This document shows positions 1-4,977 of a stretch of DNA of 11,013 nt, piece by piece. This DNA comes from Nanobdellota archaeon. GTDB taxonomy: Archaea > Nanobdellota > Nanobdellia > SCGC-AAA011-G17 > GW2011-AR20. Each line of letters opens with the position of its first letter. Within the stretch, counting starts at the first letter, position 1. Both the position numbers and the translations under genes were made by a program. The notes under the pieces are model-generated. The model saw only the letters and a list, made by a program, of their open reading frames with translations, did not search any database and was not told the origin of the DNA. The stretch lies in the NCBI GenBank assembly GCA_018819375.1, contig JAHJQH010000021.1, positions 1-11,013 on the forward strand. The letters are read 5' to 3'.

Positions 1-585
1 GATATCATCTGGAATTCTTATGTCTGGAGTCAATATGCTTACTTGAATTCCAACTGCCCCAGACTTGAGATGAGCTATGACCTTGGCTCTTTTTATTTTA
101 TCTTCTGAAATATCTCCTGATTTCTTTATGTGGCCTGCCGTGAACCTCCAGGTTCTTGACCTGCTGCTTGGGACTCCTCTTCCAGAAATCTTTATTTCTG
201 CTCCTGTTGCTCCTGCATCCATAACTGACTGGAGACTCTTGTATCCTGCAGACTTGAATCTCTTTGGTCCAAACTTCTCAAAAGAAGATGCTATTCTCTC
301 TGCTACTGAAGTTGCATCAAGAAAAGGATTAGTTATTTCTATTATTTCTATTTGTGGATTTTCCATTTTGAATTGGTTTTTCAGATTTTCAGTCAGCGCG
401 GTGATGTTTGCACCTTTTCTTCCGACAACCAATCCAGGTCTTGGGGTGTGTATGATTATCTTGTCTCCAAAAGGAGTTTTCTTTAGTTCTATGCTGCTGT
501 AACACGCCTTTGGAAGATTTTCAGAGATGTATCTGTGTATCAGGTATTCTTTTATTTTCTTCTTCATAAACTGCTTTTCTATCAT
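1..585 (-). CDS. rps3: Ribosomal protein S3 (uS3), C-terminus cut by window edge
   Basis: Small-subunit protein S3 sits at the mRNA entry channel of the 30S subunit and contacts rRNA through a type II KH domain. The visible 195 residues begin MIEKQFMKKK, the usual archaeal start, and carry the KH GxxG loop (VVGRKGANI, residues 53-61). The C-terminal S3 domain follows (MDAGATGAEIKISGRG, about 122-137, and SGAVGIQVSIL, about 175-185). The frame is open to base 1, so the last few residues lie outside. I chose the ATG at 583-585 over an in-frame ATG at 565-567 because residues 1-6 match the family. It is the last gene of the operon visible here and follows L22 by 30 bases. Those bases are half of a perfect 22-nt tandem duplication. 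The nearest GGAG is about 17 nt from the ATG, longer than usual, so translation may be coupled to L22. Confidence 0.97.
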   Translation of the reverse strand, partial: MIEKQFMKKKIKEYLIHRYISENLPKACYSSIELKKTPFGDKIIIHTPRPGLVVGRKGANITALTENLKNQFKMENPQIEIIEITNPFLDATSVAERIASSFEKFGPKRFKSAGYKSLQSVMDAGATGAEIKISGRGVPSSRSRTWRFTAGHIKKSGDISEDKIKRAKVIAHLKSGAVGIQVSILTPDIRIPDDI

Positions 586-630
586 TTTTTTGCTTATTTC
601 TTCTCCTTTTTTTGCTTATTTCTTCTCCTT
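585..630 (-). repeat. Perfect 22-nt tandem duplication across L22 stop / S3 start
   Basis: Two identical 22-nt units lie at 585-606 and 607-628, with two more matching bases. On the minus strand each unit is GGAGAAGAAATAAGC followed by seven A. The upstream copy contains the real L22 stop codon (TAA, 616-618). The downstream copy holds a second GGAG and TAA, and its last A is the first base of the S3 start codon. The period is not a multiple of three, so the duplication could only persist because the first copy already ends the L22 frame. Confidence 0.95.
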
Positions 631-1107
631 CCCTGTAATTTTCTTCTCTTTATCTAGTGCAACTGCTCCTGTTTCTTTTTTCCCTCTTGCCTTTTCTTCT
701 TTTGGCTTAGGACTCTTTTCAATCAAGGTAATTTCCACATATGTATTTTTTCTCCTGTGCCTTCTTTGTCTTCCGTAATGCCACTGGAGCTCTCCTTTGT
801 CTGCTTTGATATGATTGATTATGAATGGTGCTATCATCCCCTTGTTTCTTGCATTTGCCTCAACACTGTTTAACAGCTTTAGCATCTCCTTGATTGCCTT
901 GAGAGGATAACTTCCTGCCATAACTTTTCCTTTTTTGTGAGGGGTACTTCCGGGGTACTTTAGGTGTGGGAGTGATGATTTCTTATCCAAGATAGTATTT
1001 AACTTGCTTATGGTTATCTTGAGTTCTTTCCCTCTTATGAAGCGGGCTATGTTAATTGCATCCTTGGTTGATATAGGGATTCCCTTAATGTGTATGCTTG
1101 CTTTCAT
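616..1107 (-). CDS. rpl22: Ribosomal protein L22 (uL22)
   Basis: L22 is a large-subunit protein that lines the peptide exit tunnel. The 163 residues show the archaeal form. The core motif GSYPLKAIKEMLKLLNSVEANA lies at about residues 65-86, and the basic hairpin and final strand GRQRRHRRKNTYVEITLIE at about 112-130. Residues 131-163 form a Lys/Glu-rich, probably disordered tail (KSPKPKEEKARGKKE and onward) beyond the folded domain. The start at 1107 lies nine bases after the S19 stop and has AAGG motifs just upstream (GTAAGG seven bases before the ATG). It sits between S19 and S3, the order standard for the S10 operon. The stop codon lies within the 22-nt duplication shared with the S3 leader. 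Confidence 0.97.
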   Translation of the reverse strand: MKASIHIKGIPISTKDAINIARFIRGKELKITISKLNTILDKKSSLPHLKYPGSTPHKKGKVMAGSYPLKAIKEMLKLLNSVEANARNKGMIAPFIINHIKADKGELQWHYGRQRRHRRKNTYVEITLIEKSPKPKEEKARGKKETGAVALDKEKKITGKEKK

Positions 1108-1116
1108 TCCTTAACC

Positions 1117-1512
1117 TTACCTGACAGATATTGCTGCACTTGACCTTGTAGCTCCAACACCTGGAGCAGAGTGTGCTACCTTCTGTCTTGTCATAACAAG
1201 TTCTCCCAGATACATCCCCACTGATTCTGGCAATAATGTGACTGGGATAAATGCTTTTCCCTGATGAATGCAAATTGTGAGCCCTATCATTTTTGGCAGG
1301 ATTATCATATCCCTGCAATGAGTTCTGATAGGTTTCTTTGTCTTGCCCTGCAATGAAAGATCTATTCTTTTGAGTAATTTTTTCTGGTATTCTGTGAATC
1401 CTTTTTTTATGGACCTCCTCTGTCTTGCCGGAAGAAGCTTGGCTAACTCGCCCAAGTCCATTTGTTTTAATTCTTCTATTGTTTTTCCCCTGTAATGAAA
1501 TTCTTTTGCCAT
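1117..1512 (-). CDS. rps19: Ribosomal protein S19 (uS19)
   Basis: S19 lies in the 30S head and forms part of the A-site finger bridge to the large subunit. The 131 residues are of archaeal/eukaryotic S15e type. The N-terminal helical region has the sequence RGKTIEELKQMDLGELAKLLPARQRR in residues 8-33. The core carries IRTHCRDMIILPKMIG (about 62-77), where the family has a basic Arg/His-Asp motif. The C-terminal signature is GVGATRSSAA near 118-127. The start ATG at 1512 follows the L2 stop by 27 bases. Those bases contain one unit of a perfect 19-nt duplication whose GAGG lies about 14 nt before the ATG. Length is normal for archaeal S19. There is no sign of degradation. Confidence 0.97.
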   Translation of the reverse strand: MAKEFHYRGKTIEELKQMDLGELAKLLPARQRRSIKKGFTEYQKKLLKRIDLSLQGKTKKPIRTHCRDMIILPKMIGLTICIHQGKAFIPVTLLPESVGMYLGELVMTRQKVAHSAPGVGATRSSAAISVR

Positions 1513-1521
1513 TTTTTGTTT

Positions 1522-1560
1522 TATTTCCTCTTTCCTGTTCTATTTCCTCTTTCCTGTTCT
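1522..1560 (-). repeat. Perfect 19-nt tandem duplication across L2 stop / S19 leader
   Basis: The 19-nt unit GAACAGGAAAGAGGAAATA (minus strand) is present twice without mismatch, at 1541-1559 and 1522-1540, with one extra matching base at 1560. The upstream copy encodes the last residues of L2 (TGKRK) and contributes the TA of its TAG stop. The downstream copy is noncoding and supplies a second GAGGAAAT before S19. Removing one copy would leave L2 with the same protein end and a TAA stop, so the present TAG was created by the duplication itself. Confidence 0.95.
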
Positions 1561-2247
1561 CCTTGGTCTTATTAAACCAACGTTTCTTCCAGGCGGCGCG
1601 TTTCTTGGTGCAATCTTTGACTTTCCAATGTGCCTCCCTCTTCCTGAACCAAATGGATGGTCAACTGCGTTCATTGCAACTCCAGATGTCAATGGGTAGA
1701 GTTTTCCCCTTGACCTCATTATGTGGTGCCTTTTTCCTGCTTTTACAAGAGGTTTTTCAAGTTTTCCTCCTCCTGCAACAATACCAATAACTGCCCTGCA
1801 TTTAAAATTTAATTTTTTTTGTTTTTTTGACGAAAACTGGATTATCGCATTGTCTGTTTTTGACAACAGCCTGGCAAATGCACCTGGTGTCCTGCAAAAT
1901 GAGCCTCCGCTTCCAGGAGATTTTTCTATGTTGCAGATTAAGGTTCCTTCTGGAATTGAACCCAGCTCCGTGATTGAGAGTAAGTCTGGACTGAATCCGC
2001 CATAAACAACGCTTCCTCCAACTCTTACTCCTTCTGGAGCAGGAATGCATATATGTGACCTGTCCTCTAATCTTATTAGTGCAAGCGGTGCTTCCCTTCC
2101 ACAATCGTGTTCTATTGCCATAATTGTTCCGTTTATTCCTGCCTGATTTATGTTTGGATAATTAATTCTGTACCTCTTCCTATGTGAATGAGCCCTGTAT
2201 GTGGATGTTCCTCTTCCCCGCCTTTGTGTTATGATTCTCTTTCCCAT
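1540..2247 (-). CDS. rpl2: Ribosomal protein L2 (uL2)
   Basis: L2 binds 23S rRNA near the peptidyl-transferase centre and is needed for subunit joining. The 235 residues contain the family signature SGVAMNAVDHPFGSGRG (about 188-204), including His197, the counterpart of the conserved HPxG histidine. The archaeal C-terminus follows (IGKSKIAPRNAPPGRNVGLI, about 207-226). The N-terminus GKRIITQRRGRGTSTYRAHSHR is also typical of archaea. Length is normal. The start ATG at 2245-2247 is fixed by this N-terminus. Its ribosome-binding sequence AAAGG lies inside the 3' arm of a strong hairpin ending one base before the ATG, so initiation is probably controlled by RNA structure. The gene ends in a TAG created by a 19-nt duplication. 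Confidence 0.98.
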   Translation of the reverse strand: MGKRIITQRRGRGTSTYRAHSHRKRYRINYPNINQAGINGTIMAIEHDCGREAPLALIRLEDRSHICIPAPEGVRVGGSVVYGGFSPDLLSITELGSIPEGTLICNIEKSPGSGGSFCRTPGAFARLLSKTDNAIIQFSSKKQKKLNFKCRAVIGIVAGGGKLEKPLVKAGKRHHIMRSRGKLYPLTSGVAMNAVDHPFGSGRGRHIGKSKIAPRNAPPGRNVGLIRPRRTGKRK

Positions 2248-2248
2248 T

Positions 2249-2317
2249 TTAGCCTTTGAAAAGGCTAAGACCCAAACTTCTAAGCTCGGCTTAGCCTCGC
2301 AGTGGGCTTTCAGCCCA
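2249..2317 (-). promoter_or_regulatory. Structured L23-L2 intergenic RNA with occluded L2 ribosome-binding site
   Basis: Nearly the whole 72-nt gap can fold (minus strand). H1 is TGGGCT/AGCCCA around GAA at 2303-2317. H2 is CTAAGC/GCTTAG around CGA at 2280-2294. H3 is TTAGCCTTTTCAAAGGCTAA at 2249-2268, a 9-bp inverted repeat (about 8 bp with a four-base loop). It contains the AAAGG ribosome-binding site and ends one base before the L2 ATG. A fourth helix pairs GGCTAAG (2290-2296) with CTTAGCC (2263-2269). It would exclude both H2 and H3 and free the ribosome-binding site. The pairings are read directly from sequence. A regulatory role is inference, and no ligand or protein binder is known to me. 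Confidence 0.55.
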
Positions 2318-2319
2318 TT

Positions 2320-2583
2320 TTACATTAACCCCAATTGAGTTGCCACGTCGATTGCCGGTGTTTCTGGACTTAACCTGACATAAGCTTTCTTTTTTCCCTG
2401 AGGGGTTATTACTGTGTTTATTCTTGTGATTTTTATCTTGAAGGTTTCTTCAAGCTCTTTTTTTATTTTTGATTTTGTTGCTTTCCTGTCAACGACAAAA
2501 GCCAGTTTATTCTCACTCTCCATTAACCGCATTACTTTTTCTGTTGATATCGGATGCTTTATTACTGAGTGAGGTGTTTTCAT
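2320..2583 (-). CDS. rpl23: Ribosomal protein L23 (uL23)
   Basis: L23 sits at the polypeptide exit of the 50S subunit and is the docking site for SRP, so it is a functional partner of the SRP54 encoded at 6196. The 87 residues show the family opening (VIKHPISTEKVMRLME, residues 7-22), the central helix KIKKELEETFKIKITRINT (about 39-57) and the final strand GKKKAYVRL (64-72). Length is normal for archaea. The start ATG overlaps the L4 stop as ATGA, so translation is coupled. AAGGAG lies eight bases upstream, the best ribosome-binding site in the operon. It is followed by the structured gap that precedes L2. Confidence 0.97.
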   Translation of the reverse strand: MKTPHSVIKHPISTEKVMRLMESENKLAFVVDRKATKSKIKKELEETFKIKITRINTVITPQGKKKAYVRLSPETPAIDVATQLGLM

Positions 2584-3608
2584 TTCTTACTCTCCTTTGA
2601 CGCGAACCTGCGCCCACGGGAAGGGGTTTTCAGCCTGCCAGGAACCTCTGACTGCGGGAGAGGGCTTTCAGCCCGCTGTGCTCGGCTCTGCCTCGCTTGA
2701 GGATTTCCTGTGTTTTCTTTTGCTTTCTTTTCTTCTGGTTCTTTTGTCTTTGGCTTCTCTTTAGTTGTTCTTGTCTTTGGCTTCTTGAATTTTTTCTCCT
2801 TGTTTGTGAAAAGAGCTTTTGATTTGATTTCTTCTATTGCCTTGTCTGTGTAAATCGTCAGTCTTCCTGCGTGAGTTCCTGGTGCAAGAAGTTCTGTATT
2901 GAGATTTCTTACTTCAGTTACTTCAACACCAGGGATATTTTGTGCTGAGCTGGACAGCTTGCATTTTGAAGATATGACCATAAGCATTCCTCTTTTCCTT
3001 GTGTATTTTCTTCCTCTTAATTTTCCTTTTCCTGCCCTGATTTTCTTTTTCTTGTTTCTCTCTAGTTCTTTTTCAAGCTTGAATGAACTGAGGAGTTTCT
3101 TAACATCCTTTGTCTTTTCCAATAACTCTGCTTTTGATTCGAGAATGATTGGATAAATTTCTCCAAGTTTGTGCCCTCTTGTTTCAACAAGCTCCCTGTT
3201 CAAAGTTGCAGAAAGTGCTGACCTTATTGCTTTTCTTTTTTCATTGATGTTAATTTTGACTGAAAAGTCTTTTTCTGCTTTTGGGGGGTGAGCTTTTCTC
3301 CCTCCTTTTGTTCCTGGTGCAAATGCACCTTCCCACCCGAATTGTGTTCCCCTTCTCCACATTGTTTTTTTTGGAGCTCTTGAGATGCCGTGCCCGTAAC
3401 TTCCCTTGTAGTCCCTTCTTCTCTTTGAAATTCTTACTGAGTGCCTTTTTCCTGCTCGCGGAGCAGCACCGTATGGCTGTCTCTTATTTGCCCTTATGGC
3501 GAGAACAGCTCTTTTTATCAGGTCAGGATGATAAGGTTCTTCAAATTGGACTGGTAGTTCTATCTGCGAAATCTTTTTTCCCTGTGTATCATAAACTGCT
3601 GCTTTCAT
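2580..3608 (-). CDS. rpl4: Ribosomal protein L4 (uL4) with long repeat-derived C-terminal tail
   Basis: L4 anchors domain I of 23S rRNA and reaches the exit tunnel with a long loop. The folded core spans residues 1 to about 265. The loop is RQPYGAAPRAGKRHS (43-57), followed by GRKAHPPK (103-110). The archaeal/eukaryotic signature KIRAGKGKLRGRKY lies at 189-202 and the final strand LLAPGTHAGRLTIYT at 240-254. Typical archaeal L4 ends near there. This one continues for about 75 residues: first a Lys/Thr/Glu segment with an in-frame 27-nt duplication (KPKTR and KPKTK, nine residues apart), then an Arg/Ser/Pro tail encoded by the GC-rich palindromic modules at 2617-2697. The start overlaps the L3 stop (ATGA) and the stop overlaps the L23 start (ATGA). 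The core assignment is certain. The function of the tail is unknown. Confidence 0.97.
   Translation of the reverse strand: MKAAVYDTQGKKISQIELPVQFEEPYHPDLIKRAVLAIRANKRQPYGAAPRAGKRHSVRISKRRRDYKGSYGHGISRAPKKTMWRRGTQFGWEGAFAPGTKGGRKAHPPKAEKDFSVKININEKRKAIRSALSATLNRELVETRGHKLGEIYPIILESKAELLEKTKDVKKLLSSFKLEKELERNKKKKIRAGKGKLRGRKYTRKRGMLMVISSKCKLSSSAQNIPGVEVTEVRNLNTELLAPGTHAGRLTIYTDKAIEEIKSKALFTNKEKKFKKPKTRTTKEKPKTKEPEEKKAKENTGNPQARQSRAQRAESPLPQSEVPGRLKTPSRGRRFASKESKK
2617..2697 (-). repeat. GC-rich palindromic modules inside the L4 3' end
   Basis: On the minus strand the segment reads GCGAGGCAGAGCCGAGC (2681-2697), then GGGCTGAAAGCCC (2662-2674) within a unit of about 22 nt. A diverged copy of that unit follows 38 nt downstream (2617-2638; 18 of 22 positions match). 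The first two modules recur in the L23-L2 gap, in the opposite order: GGGCTGAAAGCCC at 2304-2316 is identical and GCGAGGCTAAGCCGAGC at 2284-2300 matches at 15 of 17. The two 22-nt copies are read in different frames of L4 (RAESPLP and GRLKTPS), which points to a noncoding element that became coding. Base composition is clearly richer in GC than the flanks. Confidence 0.8.
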
Positions 3609-4555
3609 TTTTCTGATTTGGTATTACCAATGTAATGTATTGTTATTGGATGTGATTTTCTAGGCCTTGTTGCTTGTGCTAACCTGATTAATCTTTTCCT
3701 TGGCCCTGGAATTGAACCTTTTAAGAGAATGCATGTGTTTTTCACGATTCCATAATTTGTGAAACCAGATGGCTTGTTTATTTCTTCTGGCTTGCAGAAT
3801 TTTAGAATGAGCTTGTTGTGTTCTGTTCTTGTTTGGCATCCTGTCTGGCCTGCTTGTGCCACTGTCCACATCATCGTCACTGCATTCCAGTTTCCCAGAG
3901 AACCTGGCCTTCTTCTGCCCTTTTCTGATTTTTTTTGTTTTAACCCTATTCCAAATCTTTTCACGGGACCTTGGTTTCCTTTTCCTTTTGTAACAGAGTG
4001 AATATCAATGAACTTTCCTTGTTCAAAAACATCTTGCACCGGAATCTCTTGTTCAAGAAGCGATTTTGCGTATTCAATGTCATTTTTGGAGATTTTTATT
4101 TCCATAATTTCTGGTTTCTTTTTTGGCAGCGATGTTAGTTTTGGCTGTGTATAAGAAATGAGCCTGACTTGATCAAATTCTTTTGGCATTTCTTTTGCAG
4201 TATTTTTTTTAGGAAGCTTAAGCTTTCTTGAAAGTTCTTTATCAAACTTTTTTGAGAGGATTTCAGAAAAAGGAACGAGGCCGTAAGGAGTTTTTTTGTA
4301 GAATCTGAGAGAAAAAGGCTTGATTGGCGGGCACTCAATAATGGTCGCGGAGGTTGTCTTCTTGAGATCACCCTTGAGGTTTGGATTATTTTCAGTATAA
4401 CCAAGGTGAGTCATGCCAACTTTGTATCCCATAAAGCCAAGAAGTTTAGCTGTGTCTATGTCGGCCCAAGATCTTATCCTTGGATATTGTCTCTTGGCCC
4501 TTTTTCTAGGCCAAAATTGAAGACTTCCACTTCTCGGTTTGTGTGCTCTTGGCAT
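3605..4555 (-). CDS. rpl3: Ribosomal protein L3 (uL3), first gene of the operon
   Basis: L3 is an early-assembling 50S protein whose central loop reaches the peptidyl-transferase centre. The 316 residues carry the archaeal/eukaryotic N-terminus HKPRSGSLQFWPRKRAKR (5-22) with PRIRSW (25-30). The family motif IDIHSVTKGKGNQGPVKRFG lies at 183-202. The loop is GNWNAV followed by TVAQAGQTGCQTRTEHNK (about 221-248), with Trp223 near its tip. The start is supported by the matching N-terminus and by GGGGTGAT (minus strand, 4569-4576), which matches the archaeal anti-Shine-Dalgarno complement, about 13 nt upstream. L4 overlaps its end by ATGA. There is no S10 gene or SPOUT-domain gene ahead of it, so the transcript appears to begin with L3. 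Confidence 0.97.
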   Translation of the reverse strand: MPRAHKPRSGSLQFWPRKRAKRQYPRIRSWADIDTAKLLGFMGYKVGMTHLGYTENNPNLKGDLKKTTSATIIECPPIKPFSLRFYKKTPYGLVPFSEILSKKFDKELSRKLKLPKKNTAKEMPKEFDQVRLISYTQPKLTSLPKKKPEIMEIKISKNDIEYAKSLLEQEIPVQDVFEQGKFIDIHSVTKGKGNQGPVKRFGIGLKQKKSEKGRRRPGSLGNWNAVTMMWTVAQAGQTGCQTRTEHNKLILKFCKPEEINKPSGFTNYGIVKNTCILLKGSIPGPRKRLIRLAQATRPRKSHPITIHYIGNTKSEK

Positions 4556-4568
4556 ATTTTTGCGTTTA

Positions 4569-4576
4569 TCACCCCG
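4569..4576 (-). promoter_or_regulatory. Ribosome-binding site of L3 (GGGGTGAT)
   Basis: GGGGTGAT followed by AAACG on the minus strand contains GGTGAT, complementary to the 3' end of archaeal 16S rRNA. It lies about 13 nt before the L3 ATG, slightly farther than the optimum. It is consistent with a transcript that has a real leader, unlike the leaderless genes elsewhere in this window. Confidence 0.6.
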
Positions 4577-4612
4577 ATAATTGATTCTATGTTGGCACTA
4601 GATCATCTCTAC

Positions 4613-4636
4613 AAATGATTGCAATTGCTTGCATTT
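4613..4636 (-). promoter_or_regulatory. Interrupted dyad in the L3 leader
   Basis: The 24-bp segment reads AAATG, three bases, GCAATTGC, three bases, CATTT. The outer 5 bp and the inner 8-bp palindrome are perfectly symmetric around the same centre, separated by a 3 x 3 mismatch. It lies downstream of the predicted TATA and so would be in the leader RNA. It could be a protein-binding site in DNA or a stem with an internal loop. This is pattern evidence only. Confidence 0.35.
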
Positions 4637-4690
4637 ATCTGCAGATCACTCGTGGGTGCTAAAACCCTTGTAAGTATGGAAAAATGCGAG

Positions 4691-4704
4691 TTTATAAAGG
4701 TTTT
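4691..4704 (-). promoter_or_regulatory. Promoter of the L3-L4-L23-L2-S19-L22-S3 operon
   Basis: On the minus strand AAAACC (BRE-like, 4699-4704) is followed directly by TTTATAAA (4691-4698), a near-ideal archaeal TFB/TBP site. Initiation about 25 bp downstream, near 4668, would leave a leader of roughly 110 nt before L3. TTTATAAA is symmetric, but only the minus-strand direction has an A-rich BRE and a gene to serve. Confidence 0.7.
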
Positions 4705-4895
4705 GGGAATTTTTATTTTCTTTTATCAAGAAAAATTAAGAGATAAACCCTGACGAGATGTTAGGATGGTTTTGTGCCTGAAGAGGGTATTTTAGAAGTC
4801 AAGGATGCAAATTTGCAAAAGAATGCAGACTTTTAAAATAGTTCTAAGTAGGTATGGGGGTTGTTGTTTTAAGAATAGGGGGGATAAAAGAGTGG
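4705..4895. other. Gene-free part of the divergent intergenic region
   Basis: I see no convincing gene here. The stretch holds a perfect 12-bp palindrome TGCAAATTTGCA (4806-4817), a TATA-like TTTTAAAAT near 4831-4839, and two G-runs (4856-4860 and 4878-4883). The longest tempting frame, 31 codons from 4805, has no recognisable features. The region separates the ribosomal operon from the HEPN/NTase cassette and has no tRNA-like or C/D-box structure that I could complete. Confidence 0.5.
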
Positions 4896-4921
4896 GGTGA
4901 TAGTTGGTGATGATGGGTGAT
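4896..4921 (+). promoter_or_regulatory. Three GGTGAT boxes with exact 10-bp spacing
   Basis: GGTGAT occurs at 4896-4901, 4906-4911 and 4916-4921, so the three copies fall on the same face of the helix. They end 24 bp before the TATA box of the HEPN gene, a position suited to a regulator binding as a multimer. They cannot be ribosome-binding sites for that gene, because they lie upstream of its predicted transcription start. The winged-helix domain of the downstream NTase is a candidate binder (inference). Confidence 0.5.
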
Positions 4922-4938
4922 AAAAATACCAAAAAAAC

Positions 4939-4953
4939 AGAAAAGTATATAAA
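4939..4953 (+). promoter_or_regulatory. Promoter of the HEPN/NTase pair
   Basis: AGAAAAG (4939-4945, BRE-like) precedes TATATAAA (4946-4953). The TATA centre is about 28 bp from the ATG at 4978, so transcription should start at or next to the start codon and the mRNA would be leaderless. Confidence 0.7.
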
Positions 4954-4977
4954 TAAGTGAGATTTTATACCAAATAA

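Noticed and set aside
77..502. Plus-strand open frame opposite S3
   Set aside because: The minus-strand frame encodes an unmistakable S3 with a KH domain. The plus-strand translation has no family features. The same reasoning removes the other long frames opposite L22, S19, L2, L4, L3, SRP54, S3Ae and RecJ.
2284..2697. Transposon or IS insertion in the ribosomal operon
   Set aside because: No transposase, terminal inverted repeats or target-site duplication could be defined. Only short palindromic modules are shared.
4805..4900. 31-codon plus-strand ORF in the intergenic region
   Set aside because: No ribosome-binding site, no well-placed TATA and no recognisable sequence. It covers a palindrome and G-runs, which explain the region better.
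4856..4917. G-quadruplex from four G-runs
   Set aside because: Loops of about 10-17 bases are too long for a convincing quadruplex.
4907..4925. C/D-box sRNA suggested by GTGATGA at 4907-4913
   Set aside because: No D box (CTGA) or second C'/D' pair at suitable spacing downstream. The sequence is better explained by the 10-bp GGTGAT repeats.
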